From: Bacillus haynesii
GTDB taxonomy: Bacteria; Bacillota; Bacilli; Bacillales; Bacillaceae
Length of the DNA: 64,000 nt
Direction of reading: 5' to 3'
NCBI RefSeq assembly: GCF_001969855.1
Contig: NZ_MRBL01000016.1
Coordinates: 248,001-312,000, forward strand
Shown: in pieces, positions 1 through 8,710 of the stretch
How the letters are laid out: each line of letters begins with the position of its first letter
Numbering within the stretch: the first letter of the stretch is position 1
Made by a program: the position numbers and the translations under genes
Notes under the pieces: model-generated
Databases searched by the model: none
Told to the model about the DNA's origin: nothing
Seen by the model: the letters and a program-made list of their open reading frames with translations, nothing else

Positions 1-133
1 GCGAATCGCCGACAAGGATCATATCGACGCCGGCTTGTTCGGCAAGCTTTGCCGCCGGATAATCGTAAGCCGTCAGCATGACGATCGGCTCTCCCTCTTG
101 TTTCATTTTTAGAAAATCAATCTTTGTCTTCAT
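1..133 (-). CDS. panB: 3-methyl-2-oxobutanoate hydroxymethyltransferase, 5' part only
   Basis: This is the N-terminal part (44 codons) of ketopantoate hydroxymethyltransferase, first step of pantothenate synthesis; the rest lies outside the left edge. The translation begins [11 protein letters not shown] and continues with the family's early [10 protein letters not shown] and VDMILVGDS segments, where the Asp and Ser bind Mg2+ and substrate. The ATG at 131-133 follows a strong AGAGGAGG ribosome site at about 141-149. birA lies upstream on the same strand with a 247-base gap, the same neighbour as in B. subtilis. The ribosome site can be paired into a small hairpin, described separately. Confidence 0.93.
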   Translation of the reverse strand, partial: MKTKIDFLKMKQEGEPIVMLTAYDYPAAKLAEQAGVDMILVGDS

Positions 134-141
134 GTTTTCTC

Positions 142-160
142 CTCCTCTTTTTCAGAGGAG
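142..160 (-). promoter_or_regulatory. hairpin covering the panB ribosome-binding site
   Basis: On the minus strand CTCCTCT and AGAGGAG form a perfect 7-bp stem with a 5-base loop, and the second arm is the panB Shine-Dalgarno sequence. If it folds, panB initiation would be lowered. Function is inferred; only the repeat is seen. Confidence 0.45.
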
Positions 161-198
161 ATGAGCTGCCGTGCTTGATCTGCATCTTTTCGGACAGC

Positions 199-224
199 AA
201 AAAAACCTTCCAGCAAGGAGAAGG
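199..224 (-). terminator. weak terminator-like hairpin between birA and panB
   Basis: Read on the minus strand, CCTTC and GAAGG pair around a 9-base loop and are followed directly by seven T. The stem is short. It could end the birA transcript or partly separate panB from the upstream operon. Confidence 0.4.
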
Positions 225-380
225 ATTTTGAATCGTCCGTGTTCGGCAAGAATCATCCCTCTGTCCCAGTCCTTTTTGGATCAAGGCAGACTGTTTTTTA
301 TGAGTTGCATGTTTTCCAGGTGCAGTTCCCAGAGGATACTGCCCATCCGAAGTATACCAAAAACGCTCGGGTCCTTCCAA

Positions 381-1364
381 CTATGACGGATTAATATCGA
401 TATCGGCGGAGTATATTTTTTTAATGCCGTCACTCGTTTCCAGGATCAAGACGCCTTCTTCGTCTATTCCCAGCGCTTTGCCGTGAAACGTTCCGTTCAG
501 CGTCCTGGCCGTCAATTCGCGGTTCAGGGACAAAGCGTAGCTCTCCCATAAAAGCTTGATCGGTTCGAAACCGTAGGCGAGATAGTCTTCATACCTTTTT
601 TCGAAAATTGCCATTATTGTTTGAATCAATGCCGCTCTGTCGATTTTTTCACCGCTTGTGAGACGAAGGCTTGTCGCTGTTTCTTTTAATTCTTCCGGAA
701 AGTCGCCAGCAAGCTGATTGACGTTGATCCCCGTTCCGACAATGACGGAATGGACCTGATCCGCTTCCGCCTGCAGTTCGGTTAAGATCCCGACCACTTT
801 TTTGCCGTTGATCAAAATATCGTTCGGCCATTTAATTTCGGCTGCGATGCCGGTTTGCTCTTCGATTGCCTGAACGATCGCGACAGCGGCTAAAAGCGTC
901 AGCTGCGGCGTTTTTTGCACGGGCATTTCAGGCCTTAAAATGATGCTCATCCAAATGCCGTTTCCTTCCGGGGAATGCCATGCTCTCGCCATTCTTCCCC
1001 TTCCTTCTGTCTGCTTGTCGGCAACGATGATCGTTCCTTCCGGCGCACCGTTGTTTGCCAGTTCATGGGCGATTTTTTGAGTGGATGAAACGACATCCTG
1101 AAAATGGATGGTTTGTCCCATTTTTTTCGTTTTTAACCCGAGCCTGATTTCATCTTCGGTGATTTTGTCAGGTTTTTTTATCATTTTATAGCCGAGCTTT
1201 CGGACCGCTTCAAGTTCATATCCCGATTTTCTCAGATCTTCGATATGCTTCCAAACGGCGGTTCTCGAGCATCCGAGCTCTTCGCTGATTTTCTGGCCTG
1301 AAATGAATTCGCCGTCGGCTTCTGTAAACAATTGAATGAGTTTCTTTCTTAAATTTGACTGCAT
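381..1364 (-). CDS. birA: bifunctional biotin-protein ligase / biotin operon repressor
   Basis: BirA attaches biotin to acetyl-CoA and pyruvate carboxylase subunits and, as biotinyl-AMP-bound dimer, represses biotin synthesis and uptake genes. The N-terminal winged helix-turn-helix spans about residues 5-60 (GQKISEELGCSRTAVWKHI). The ligase core has the biotinyl-AMP loop GRGRMA at 121-126 and KWPND at 178-182; the small C-terminal domain follows. I start at the ATG at 1362-1364 (327 aa) because it has GAGGAG upstream and aligns with the 325-aa B. subtilis protein; a GTG at 1376 in frame is less likely. The start overlaps the end of cca by 16 bases, so it is the last gene of the ypjD operon. 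Confidence 0.95.
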   Translation of the reverse strand: MQSNLRKKLIQLFTEADGEFISGQKISEELGCSRTAVWKHIEDLRKSGYELEAVRKLGYKMIKKPDKITEDEIRLGLKTKKMGQTIHFQDVVSSTQKIAHELANNGAPEGTIIVADKQTEGRGRMARAWHSPEGNGIWMSIILRPEMPVQKTPQLTLLAAVAIVQAIEEQTGIAAEIKWPNDILINGKKVVGILTELQAEADQVHSVIVGTGINVNQLAGDFPEELKETATSLRLTSGEKIDRAALIQTIMAIFEKRYEDYLAYGFEPIKLLWESYALSLNRELTARTLNGTFHGKALGIDEEGVLILETSDGIKKIYSADIDINPS

Positions 1365-2542
1365 GAATCCAGCCACTCCTCTATGGCTTTTTTTTGATTG
1401 GCAAGCTCCCCGTTTAACACGGCCCGCTCAATCCGTTTCAAATCATCGGACACCCATTTCCCGGCCGGCTTGTTTCTGAAATTCAGCAAATCGCTTCCAG
1501 ACACCGCCAGGTCTTTCAGGGTTTTAATCGGAAGCGCACGGTACGACTGTCTGATTTCAGCCAGCCGCTGTTCATCGATTGCCTGCTTGTCCCTCAAGCT
1601 GCGAATGGCGGAAGCGGACAGCAGCGTCTCTTCCCCCGCCTCATACATCGAGACGGCATCCCATTTTTGATCGATCCGTTCAGCCGTCAGGAGCGCCTGT
1701 TTGATGACTTTCCCCGGCAGCTTCCACCCTTTTAAAAACCGCTGCGCTTCAGCGGAATCGATCGATATCATATGAATGAAAGCCGCCCATATATCGGCTC
1801 TTTTTTGAAGTTGATGAAAAGGAAAAGCCATGGCAGCCAGAACGCGCTCTTTTTTCCCGTCCAGCCCAGGAAGCTCCTTGTAAAGCCCTGTTTCGGCCGC
1901 CGCTTCCAGAGCCCGGTCCGCTGCTTTTCCTTTCAAAAGCTTTTCGAATTCAACCGTTTTCCGCTCTGTAGAAATATGAGCCAAAAGCAGACGGTTTTCG
2001 CAAATCGCTTTTTTTGTATTTGGAGAAAGCTCAAACTCGAGCTGACTCATAAAACGGAGCGCCCGCAGCATGCGAAGCGCATCTTCGTGAAAGCGCTCCG
2101 CCGGGTCGCCGACCGTTTGAATCAATTTTTCCCGTATGTCGCGGAGTCCGCCGAAATAGTCGATCAGCCTGCCTTGTTCATCCATCGCCATGGCATTAAT
2201 CGTCAGGTCCCGCCTCTTCAGGTCTTCCTTCAGCGATTTGATAAACTGAACGCCGCTCGGCCTTCTGTAATCCTCGTACTCAAGCTCAGCGCGAAAAGTT
2301 GTCACCTCATAGGATTCTCCCTCAAAGAGGACGATGATGGTTCCGTGTTCCTTTCCGACATCAACGGTTTTCGGAAAAATGGCTTCAATTTCTTCCGGGG
2401 ATGCATCTGTAGCGATGTCAATATCACCGACATCCCGGTTCATTTGGGCATCCCTGACGGCACCGCCTACAAAGTAGGCCTGCCGGCCGTGTTTTTTCAG
2501 CTCACGAAGGAGAGGAAGAGCCTTCAAAAAGAGATCCTCCAT
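1349..2542 (-). CDS. cca: CCA-adding tRNA nucleotidyltransferase
   Basis: Adds or repairs the 3' CCA of tRNA without a nucleic acid template. It is a class II nucleotidyltransferase: GGAVRD at residues 26-31, the metal-binding DID at 40-42, and the RRD...INAMA segment near 110-118 that is part of the nucleotide-recognition region. Length from the chosen ATG at 2540-2542 is 397 aa, the B. subtilis length; GGGAG lies 7 bases upstream. A GTG two codons earlier has no room for a ribosome site. The start sits inside the 3' end of bshA (41-base overlap) and the stop inside birA, so translation is probably coupled. Confidence 0.95.
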   Translation of the reverse strand: MEDLFLKALPLLRELKKHGRQAYFVGGAVRDAQMNRDVGDIDIATDASPEEIEAIFPKTVDVGKEHGTIIVLFEGESYEVTTFRAELEYEDYRRPSGVQFIKSLKEDLKRRDLTINAMAMDEQGRLIDYFGGLRDIREKLIQTVGDPAERFHEDALRMLRALRFMSQLEFELSPNTKKAICENRLLLAHISTERKTVEFEKLLKGKAADRALEAAAETGLYKELPGLDGKKERVLAAMAFPFHQLQKRADIWAAFIHMISIDSAEAQRFLKGWKLPGKVIKQALLTAERIDQKWDAVSMYEAGEETLLSASAIRSLRDKQAIDEQRLAEIRQSYRALPIKTLKDLAVSGSDLLNFRNKPAGKWVSDDLKRIERAVLNGELANQKKAIEEWLDSCSQI

Positions 2543-3683
2543 TGTCACACTCCCAGTCTGTTAATTGTTGATAAATTTCCTCGTATTGCGCGATGATTTT
2601 GTCGGAAGAAAAGCGCTCCTTGATGCTTTGCAGAGCCGCTTCAGCGAATCGTCGCTGCAGGCTTTCATCAGTCAGCAAATGGAGCGCCTTACTAGCTGCG
2701 CCTTCAATGTCTCCTACATCGACCAAATAACCGGATATACCGTTTTTGATCACCTCAGGAATCCCGCCGATATTTGTGCCGATGCACGGAACGCCGCAGG
2801 CCATCGCTTCCAGCAGCACTAAACCGAAGCTTTCCTTCTCGGACAAAAGCAGCTTTAAATCGCTGATGGCGTAAAGCTCTTCTACGCTGTCCTGTTTGCC
2901 CAGGAAAAGAACGTCATCTTTTAATCCGAGCTGTCTGACAAGCTGGCAGATGACGGTCATTTCAGGCCCGTCGCCGACGAGAATCAGCTTCGATTTCATT
3001 CGTTTGACAATGCGGCTGAATACATGGATGACGTCCTGCACGCGCTTCACCTGTCTAAAATTGGATACGTGGATGATCACTTTTTCATCAGGCGCAATGC
3101 CGTACTGCTCTTTCAACGAATGATGCTCCTGTTTTTGTAAATACACGCGCTCATCCACAAAATTATAGATCGTTTCGATTTTTTTATTCGGTTTGATCAG
3201 ATCATACGTTTGCGCGGCAAGAGCCGAAGAAACCGCGGTAACGCGGTCAGACGATTCGATCGCAAACTTGATCAGGTCTTTTAATGACGGATCATAGCCG
3301 AGAACGGTTATATCTGTGCCGTGCAGCGTTGTGACTGTTTTAATGTTTCCGTTCAGCATTTGCTTCGCTAAAAAAGCGGAAATCGCGTGAGGCACCGCGT
3401 AGTGGGCATGCAGAACATCAAGCTGTTCCCGCTTTGCCACCTCCGCCATTTTGCTGGCCAAAGCCAAATCATACGGCGGGTACTTAAACACGGCATATTG
3501 ATTGACTTCGACTTCGTGAAAATAGATGTTGGAATACACTTTATTGAGCCTGTACGGAACACTTGATGTAATAAAATGAATTTCATGTCCTTTTTCCGCA
3601 AGCAGTTTGCCGAGCTCGGTGGCGATAATTCCTGATCCGCCGACACTCGGATAACACGTGATTCCGATTTTTAACTGTTTCAT
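2502..3683 (-). CDS. bshA: bacillithiol synthase step 1: N-acetyl-alpha-D-glucosaminyl L-malate synthase
   Basis: A GT4-family retaining glycosyltransferase joining UDP-GlcNAc and L-malate, the first step of bacillithiol synthesis in the cytosol. Seen: N-terminal [19 protein letters not shown] donor/acceptor loop, [21 protein letters not shown], and the C-terminal [16 protein letters not shown] nucleotide-sugar motif. The second ATG (3681-3683) fits the GGGGG ribosome site better and matches the B. subtilis start; 393 aa against about 377 there. The extra residues are a C-terminal tail rich in Gly and Ser that runs over the cca start. The start overlaps the bshB1 stop by one base (TGATG). Confidence 0.94.
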   Translation of the reverse strand: MKQLKIGITCYPSVGGSGIIATELGKLLAEKGHEIHFITSSVPYRLNKVYSNIYFHEVEVNQYAVFKYPPYDLALASKMAEVAKREQLDVLHAHYAVPHAISAFLAKQMLNGNIKTVTTLHGTDITVLGYDPSLKDLIKFAIESSDRVTAVSSALAAQTYDLIKPNKKIETIYNFVDERVYLQKQEHHSLKEQYGIAPDEKVIIHVSNFRQVKRVQDVIHVFSRIVKRMKSKLILVGDGPEMTVICQLVRQLGLKDDVLFLGKQDSVEELYAISDLKLLLSEKESFGLVLLEAMACGVPCIGTNIGGIPEVIKNGISGYLVDVGDIEGAASKALHLLTDESLQRRFAEAALQSIKERFSSDKIIAQYEEIYQQLTDWECDNGGSLFEGSSSPS

Positions 3684-4384
3684 CATCCGCCCCCAAATAA
3701 ATCGTTGTTTAACAGAAGAGTCCGCTTTGAAAAAAACCCTTCCGCGTATGCGACGCCGACCTCTTTTCCCAATAGCTTTTCCCTGGCTTCGACCGTTTCA
3801 ATATATCCGTTCGTCAGCGGTGTTTCAACCGACTGCCGGGAACGGGTGAACTGGCTCTGATAAGCAGCAAGGCTTTCCTTTTTTTGATTGATCGTTTCGG
3901 AAATGTCGATGACAAACTCAGGTTTGTGAAAACCGTTGATCATATAGTAGTACACGTTTTGGACTTTATGGGCCGGCTGTTTTTCTGCATCTTCGTATTT
4001 ATGTATTCCAGCGGAAAAGACCGCTTCTTCGACGATTTCCGCTGCGTGCCCGTGATCGGGATGCCGGTCCTTCGGATAAGGAACAAAGACAAGCTTCGGC
4101 TTATGTTTCCGAATGACGGCAACAACGTCCCTGATCGCCGCCTGGCTGGGAAACAGGCCCCTGTCCGGCAGCGTGAGGGAAATCCGCGGACTGGCGCCGA
4201 GAATTTCGGCGGCCAGCGCCGCTTCACTTTTTCTCGTTTCGACTGTTCCGTTTGAAGACAGTTCAGCCTGGGTTAAATCGCAGATTCCAATTTGAAAGCC
4301 TTTTTTAGTATATTTGGCAATGGTTCCTCCCATGCCGATTTCTACATCATCGCTGTGCGCACCGAAAGCCAGTATATCAAGCAT
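3683..4384 (-). CDS. bshB1: bacillithiol biosynthesis deacetylase (step 2)
   Basis: A LmbE/PIG-L family zinc deacetylase that removes the acetyl group from GlcNAc-malate to give GlcN-malate. The AHSDDVE motif near residues 9-15 and HPDH further on are the metal-binding set of this family. The start [13 protein letters not shown] at 4382-4384 is chosen because B. subtilis BshB1 begins at this point; longer in-frame starts add unrelated residues. It overlaps the mgsA 3' end by 8 bases and touches bshA, so steps 1 and 2 of bacillithiol synthesis are translated side by side. Confidence 0.94.
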   Translation of the reverse strand: MLDILAFGAHSDDVEIGMGGTIAKYTKKGFQIGICDLTQAELSSNGTVETRKSEAALAAEILGASPRISLTLPDRGLFPSQAAIRDVVAVIRKHKPKLVFVPYPKDRHPDHGHAAEIVEEAVFSAGIHKYEDAEKQPAHKVQNVYYYMINGFHKPEFVIDISETINQKKESLAAYQSQFTRSRQSVETPLTNGYIETVEAREKLLGKEVGVAYAEGFFSKRTLLLNNDLFGGG

Positions 4385-4790
4385 CGCAATCCCTGCCGTG
4401 GATAATGTTTCTGAATTCAAACGCGCCTTCCTCGACAGATCGGATTAAGATTTCCGCCGTTCCCATGTTGGTGGCAAGCGGAATGGCATAAACGTCAGAC
4501 AAGCGGATAAGAGCTGACACGTCTGGTTCGTGCGGCTGGGCCGTCAGCGGGTCTCTCAGAAAAATCACAAGGTCGATGTCATTTTTCGCGATCAAAGCGC
4601 CGATCTGCTGGTCTCCGCCAAGCGGCCCCGATTGAAAGCGCTCGACGGGCAGCCCTGTCGCTTCAGTGATTTTTAAACCTGTCGTTCCTGTCGCAAACAG
4701 CTCATGCTTTTTTAAAATGTCTTTATAAGCGGTCGTCAGCTGAATCATATCCTGTTTTTTTCGGTCATGGGCAATTAAGGCGATTTTCAA
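4377..4790 (-). CDS. mgsA: methylglyoxal synthase
   Basis: Converts dihydroxyacetone phosphate to methylglyoxal and phosphate, an overflow route from glycolysis in the cytosol. The 137-aa length equals the B. subtilis protein. The phosphate-binding [17 protein letters not shown] (catalytic Asp region) and FLRDPL segments are all present, with TNMGTAE near the end. It sits 19 bases after dapB and overlaps bshB1. Methylglyoxal detoxification uses bacillithiol, so its place beside bshB1-bshA is sensible, though that link is inference. Confidence 0.95.
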   Translation of the reverse strand: MKIALIAHDRKKQDMIQLTTAYKDILKKHELFATGTTGLKITEATGLPVERFQSGPLGGDQQIGALIAKNDIDLVIFLRDPLTAQPHEPDVSALIRLSDVYAIPLATNMGTAEILIRSVEEGAFEFRNIIHGRDCDA

Positions 4791-4809
4791 AGCGATTTCC
4801 CCCTTCTTG

Positions 4810-5613
4810 TTACTCTATGATATTTTCAAGGCCGTAGACAAGCTGATCGATTTTCATTACTTGTTCAACAGCCAGTTTCACACCGGACATGAAAGATGCG
4901 CGATTGTATGAATCATGACGGATTTTCAAGGTTTGGCCGTCTCCGCCGAACATCACTTCCTGATGGGCGATCAATCCCGGCAGACGAACGCTGTGGAGAC
5001 GGATTCCGTTTTGATCGGCGCCTCTTGCTCCCGGCAGAATTTCCTTTTCGTCCGGGTGCCCCTGCGTTTTCGCTTCGCGAACAGCCGAAATCATTTCCGC
5101 CGTTTTCAAGGCCGTTCCGCTTGGTGCGTCAAGTTTTTGATCATGATGCTGTTCAATGATTTCAATATCGGTAAAATAGTTGGCAGCCATTTGCGAAAAC
5201 TTCATCATCAGCACGGCTCCGAGCGCGAAGTTTGGCGCGATAATGGCTCCGATTCCCTTCTCATCGGTCAGTTCCATAAGCTCGTTCAAGTCGCTCTCAG
5301 AAAATCCTGTCGTTCCCACAACAGGACGGACGCCGTGCTCCAGTGCGATTTTTGTATGTAGCTTGCCGATTTCCGGCGTTGTCAAATCAATCAGAACGTC
5401 CGGAGCCGTTTCTGAAAAGCATTCGGTGATGTCAGTGTAAATGACGGCATCTGAACTTGACATCATCACATCTGACAGCTTTTCACGGTTATATGTACGG
5501 TCGATTGCACCGACAAGCTCAAAATGTGCGGTATCTTCAACAAGTTTGACCGCTTCGCTTCCCATTCTTCCGCGCGGTCCTGCTATTGCGATTTTAATGG
5601 TATCCTTTTGCAT
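4810..5613 (-). CDS. dapB: 4-hydroxy-tetrahydrodipicolinate reductase
   Basis: NAD(P)H-dependent reductase of the diaminopimelate/lysine pathway, needed for peptidoglycan and, in sporulation, dipicolinate branch balance. The N-terminal Rossmann motif [11 protein letters not shown] is at residues 13-23, the catalytic segment [15 protein letters not shown] is in the C-terminal domain, and VVGTTGF precedes it. At 267 aa it has the normal length. It lies 12 bases after ypjD in the same operon. Confidence 0.96.
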   Translation of the reverse strand: MQKDTIKIAIAGPRGRMGSEAVKLVEDTAHFELVGAIDRTYNREKLSDVMMSSSDAVIYTDITECFSETAPDVLIDLTTPEIGKLHTKIALEHGVRPVVGTTGFSESDLNELMELTDEKGIGAIIAPNFALGAVLMMKFSQMAANYFTDIEIIEQHHDQKLDAPSGTALKTAEMISAVREAKTQGHPDEKEILPGARGADQNGIRLHSVRLPGLIAHQEVMFGGDGQTLKIRHDSYNRASFMSGVKLAVEQVMKIDQLVYGLENIIE

Positions 5614-5625
5614 CTTGATTCTCCT

Positions 5626-5964
5626 CTACTTTCCTTCTTCTTTTCTTGTCCAGCGGTCTTTGTCACGGGTGTTGAACTTCTCCATGACCATATCATGCGC
5701 TTCATCCAATGATATATGAAGCGAATTCGCAAGACAAACTAAAACAAACAATACGTCGCCGATTTCTTCATCGATCTTTTTTTCCGATTCGGTTTTTTTC
5801 TTCGGTTTTTCGCCGTAATGATGGTTGATCTCCCTGGCCAGTTCGCCAAGCTCTTCCGTCAGCCTCGCCATCATGGCAAGCGGACTGAAATAGCCTTCTT
5901 TAAACTGGCCGATATATTCGTCAACCTCACGCTGTATATCTTTCATCGTTTTTTCTTTCGTCAT
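5626..5964 (-). CDS. ypjD: MazG-like nucleotide pyrophosphohydrolase
   Basis: A small all-alpha NTP pyrophosphohydrolase of the MazG/iMazG superfamily; substrate unknown. The metal-binding helices are visible as EELGELAREI and EEIGDVLFVLVCLAN. The ATG at 5962-5964 follows AGGAGG by 10 bases and gives 112 aa, close to the 111 aa of B. subtilis YpjD; an upstream in-frame ATG would place the ribosome site inside the gene. It is the first gene of the operon running to birA, with a promoter at 5993-6021. Confidence 0.92.
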   Translation of the reverse strand: MTKEKTMKDIQREVDEYIGQFKEGYFSPLAMMARLTEELGELAREINHHYGEKPKKKTESEKKIDEEIGDVLFVLVCLANSLHISLDEAHDMVMEKFNTRDKDRWTRKEEGK

Positions 5965-5992
5965 GCTGACAAAACCTCCTGTCATCTCTTAC

Positions 5993-6021
5993 ATGTTAGC
6001 GAATTCAAACAAGTTTGACAA
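5993..6021 (-). promoter_or_regulatory. sigma-A promoter for the ypjD-birA operon
   Basis: Minus strand TTGTCA (6016-6021), 17-base spacer, TAACAT (5993-5998). It lies 29 bases upstream of the ypjD start and faces away from the ypjC promoter. Confidence 0.6.
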
Positions 6022-6036
6022 ATGTTTAAGACGGGT

Positions 6037-6065
6037 TTGCTGTTTTAAAACGGATACACTATAAT
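6037..6065 (+). promoter_or_regulatory. sigma-A promoter for ypjC
   Basis: TTGCTG (6037-6042), 17-base spacer, perfect TATAAT (6060-6065), 36 bases before the ypjC start. The -35 box is only a partial match. Confidence 0.5.
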
Positions 6066-6101
6066 ATTAACGCCAGCTTATGGAAGGAAAGGAGTTTTTT
6101 T

Positions 6102-6974
6102 ATGTTCGGAGACATCAGACTGAAGAACATCCTGTTTATTTTAGCAGGCGCCGCTGTTTTTTCCTTTGGACTCGTTCATTTTAATATGCAGAACAATTTG
6201 TCGGAAGGCGGTTTTACCGGCATTACCCTGCTGCTTTATTTCCTGTTTAACATCGATCCTTCCCTATCCAATCTGGTGCTGAACATCCCGGTCTTCTTCA
6301 TCGGCTGGAAACTCCTCGGCAGAACAGTCTTCTCATATACCATTCTCGGCACAGTCAGCCTGTCGGTGTTTTTGTGGATTTTTCAGCGCTTCCAGATTCA
6401 TATGCCGCTTCAAAACGATCTTGCGCTCGCGGCTCTTTTTGCAGGCGTGTTTATCGGAACCGGATTGGGCATTATTTTCAGATACGGCGGAACAACGGGC
6501 GGCGTCGATATTATTGTGCGGCTGATCAACAAATATTTTCAAGTGCCGATGGGCAAAGCCATGTTTGTGTTTGACGCCTGCGTCATTACATTATCCCTTA
6601 TTTTTTACCTTTCCTATAAGGAAGCGATGTACACGCTTGTTGCCGTATTTGTCGCCTCAAAGGTCATCGACTTTATGCAGGAAGGCGGTTATGCCGCAAA
6701 AGGCGCCACCATCATCTCTGAAAAGAACGACCAGATTCAGCGAAAAATCATTGAAGAAATGGAAAGAGGCGTCACGGTTTTAAAAGGTCAGGGGTCTTAT
6801 ACGAAAACCGAGCGGGACGTTTTATACTGCGTCGTTCCGAAAAATGAGGTTTTCCAGCTGAAAAACGTGATTACCTCGGTCGACCCGCACGCTTTTGTAG
6901 CCGTCAGCGACGTACACGACGTTCTTGGAGAAGGTTTTACGCTTGATGAGAACAAAAATCCCATCACCCGCTGA
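6102..6974 (+). CDS. ypjC: YitT-family membrane protein
   Basis: A 290-aa integral membrane protein of the YitT family (DUF161 membrane domain plus cytoplasmic DUF2179 domain). Five or six hydrophobic segments cover about residues 8-180, with the family signatures GGFTGI and GGTTGGVDII. The C-terminal soluble part (about 200-290) includes RGVTVLKGQGSYT, a typical DUF2179 strand. Function is not established in this family. It is transcribed opposite to its neighbours, from its own promoter, and ends at a hairpin shared with ypjB. AAGGAG lies before the ATG. Confidence 0.93.
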   Translation: MFGDIRLKNILFILAGAAVFSFGLVHFNMQNNLSEGGFTGITLLLYFLFNIDPSLSNLVLNIPVFFIGWKLLGRTVFSYTILGTVSLSVFLWIFQRFQIHMPLQNDLALAALFAGVFIGTGLGIIFRYGGTTGGVDIIVRLINKYFQVPMGKAMFVFDACVITLSLIFYLSYKEAMYTLVAVFVASKVIDFMQEGGYAAKGATIISEKNDQIQRKIIEEMERGVTVLKGQGSYTKTERDVLYCVVPKNEVFQLKNVITSVDPHAFVAVSDVHDVLGEGFTLDENKNPITR

Positions 6975-6984
6975 TTGAAGATCA

Positions 6985-7018
6985 GCAAAAAAGAAGCTCG
7001 CGATCAGCGGAGCTTCTT
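6985..7018. terminator. bidirectional terminator between ypjC and ypjB
   Basis: AAGAAGCTC (6991-6999) and GAGCTTCTT (7010-7018) form a perfect 9-bp stem. On the minus strand six T follow, so it ends ypjB; on the plus strand the T run is shorter. The stem overlaps the ypjB stop codon (7017-7019). Confidence 0.8.
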
Positions 7019-7817
7019 ATTTCGGCCAATCTTTTTCTCTTTTTCTGCGCTTGTCCTCTTCGGCTTTATACTTTCTGAAACCGACATATGTCAGCGTCGA
7101 GAGGATAATGCTTCCCGTCGTCAGGATGACCCATAGCAGGGAAGGGTCTGCATCATCTTCTTCTACTTGATCGAACACATCTTCCAAATCTTTTTCCAAA
7201 AGCGTCAGTCTTTCCAGCTTGCTGCTTTCCGTCATTTGCTGAAAGCCCCCGTTTTCCACGACTGCAATATGGTTGGAGACGCTTTTTAACTGCTTTGGCG
7301 AAACATCAATCGTTAAGCTTGGGTAAATCGTATCATACAAGGATAAAAAATGATTCCACTTTTCCCTGAATGTCAAGTTGTCTTCTTTCTGAATCCCGGC
7401 CTTCAAAGCGCTGAAAGAATCCATGATCGGCTTTTTTAAACTGCTCCACAACGGATCATGGTCAGATTCAATGGCGTCCATCAGCATTCTAAACTGGGCA
7501 GCGGCTTTAAATTTCTCCTGCTGTGCGACCTCTTCGCTTTCCAGCCTTTTCAGCGTATCATGGTAGGCCAGACTGACCTGGCGGATTTCCGAGCCTGTCA
7601 TCATCTCCTCTGTTCCGTCTTTCTCTGCTGCTTTCAGCCTTTTTTCAAAGTATTGAAGAATTTGTACCGCTTCCTCATATTGAGACTGCCTTGTTAGCTG
7701 GAATACCGTATCTGACAGTTCCGTCAATTCCTGCAAAGCCGATGATTCTTTCGCTTTCAAACCGGCCGCAGGAAAAACAAGCGCAAGCATCATGCAAAGG
7801 ATCACCTTTCGTATCAT
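7017..7817 (-). CDS. ypjB: sporulation protein YpjB
   Basis: A 266-aa secreted or membrane-anchored protein of the SpoYpjB family, linked to sporulation by the family name; its biochemical role is unknown. It has an N-terminal signal peptide (IRKVILCMMLALVFPAAGLKA) and one C-terminal membrane segment (LLWVILTTGSIILSTLTYVGF) followed by a short basic tail, so most of the chain lies outside the membrane. The ATG at 7815-7817 has GGGAGGG 6 bases upstream and matches B. subtilis YpjB. Confidence 0.9.
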   Translation of the reverse strand: MIRKVILCMMLALVFPAAGLKAKESSALQELTELSDTVFQLTRQSQYEEAVQILQYFEKRLKAAEKDGTEEMMTGSEIRQVSLAYHDTLKRLESEEVAQQEKFKAAAQFRMLMDAIESDHDPLWSSLKKPIMDSFSALKAGIQKEDNLTFREKWNHFLSLYDTIYPSLTIDVSPKQLKSVSNHIAVVENGGFQQMTESSKLERLTLLEKDLEDVFDQVEEDDADPSLLWVILTTGSIILSTLTYVGFRKYKAEEDKRRKREKDWPK

Positions 7818-7891
7818 TACGGTCCCTCCCACTCCTTCTATTAAAGCGTATGAAGAGAGGGACAAGGTTAGACCAAGATTGTGAAGCAGTG

Positions 7892-8485
7892 TTACAGCTT
7901 AAAAGCTTTTCGGGACAAGACCAAGTAATAGGCCAAACCGATCGAAGCGATGCTGAGCCAAAATGTAAAATAGCCGATCTGCGGCATATATTGATCGAGC
8001 ATTGAATAATTCGGCATCATTCCAAACAAGTAATCAATGACATCGTTATGCAGCGTCCAAACAGCCGCAAGTGCCAAATGCCACCCTTTAAACCGGTAAT
8101 GAGGGGCGTACAGCACGCCTTGCACAGCCATTGCGAAGTGCGATGCGATCAGCATATACCCCGTCCAATGAAGGCTTCCGGTCACCACAAGCACGAGAAT
8201 ATTCATCACAACCGCCCACAGCCCGTATTTGACAAGCGTAACAAGCGCAAGCGCCTCAAAGAGAGGAGCATTCCTTCCCAATAAAAGTCCGATGAGAACA
8301 AATAAAAAGAACAATGTCGCTGTCGGGCTGTCGGGTACGAAAATCAGAAATTTTGCAGGCGTATTCGTCAGCTGCGGAAGGTACCAGTAGTACCCGTAAA
8401 CCGTACCGAAGAAATTAATGATCAAAAGCAGCAGAATCATCGGCTTTTGAACGAGCATATAGGAAATCAGTTTCAAAGCAATCAA
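7892..8485 (-). CDS. ypjA: DUF1405 membrane protein YpjA
   Basis: A 197-aa protein with about six hydrophobic segments and motifs typical of DUF1405 proteins (NFFGTVYGYYWY, FVPDSPTA, WTLHNDVIDY). No enzymatic role is known. The start is taken as TTG (8483-8485) with AAAGAG upstream; this is uncertain, and the next ATG would remove the first nine residues. It lies between qcrC and ypjB, as in B. subtilis. Confidence 0.85.
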   Translation of the reverse strand: MIALKLISYMLVQKPMILLLLIINFFGTVYGYYWYLPQLTNTPAKFLIFVPDSPTATLFFLFVLIGLLLGRNAPLFEALALVTLVKYGLWAVVMNILVLVVTGSLHWTGYMLIASHFAMAVQGVLYAPHYRFKGWHLALAAVWTLHNDVIDYLFGMMPNYSMLDQYMPQIGYFTFWLSIASIGLAYYLVLSRKAFKL

Positions 8486-8502
8486 CTCACAGTCTCTTTA
8501 AA

Positions 8503-8572
8503 TAAAAAAAGCCGCCGCCGGGTCAGCTTCACAGATTGACCGCAAAACGCCTGCCAAGAAGCGGCGTCTCCA
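8503..8572 (-). terminator. compound hairpin after qcrC
   Basis: On the minus strand CGCCGC (about 8561) can pair with GCGGCG (about 8512), enclosing an inner GGTCA/TGACC stem, followed by seven T at 8503-8509. The outer loop is large, so strength is uncertain. It would separate qcrABC from ypjA-ypjB. Confidence 0.5.
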
Positions 8573-8710
8573 GCTTCCGTGCCGGTTCACGATCAGCAGC
8601 GGTCAAAATTGAAAAGGCCATCGACATCGTCGACAGCCCGAGAGGCTGACTTGGCGTCAGCTCCAGCTCTATCAAGAGTATAGCCTGCCTTCATCAACTT
8701 GACAACCGTT

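Noticed and set aside
1772-2596. Plus-strand open frame of 274 codons
   Set aside because: It is antisense to cca, which has full motifs; no ribosome site and no family resemblance.
6015-6065. TTGACA at 6015-6020 paired with TATAAT at 6060-6065
   Set aside because: The spacer is 39 bases, too long for one promoter; the -10 is better served by TTGCTG at 6037-6042.
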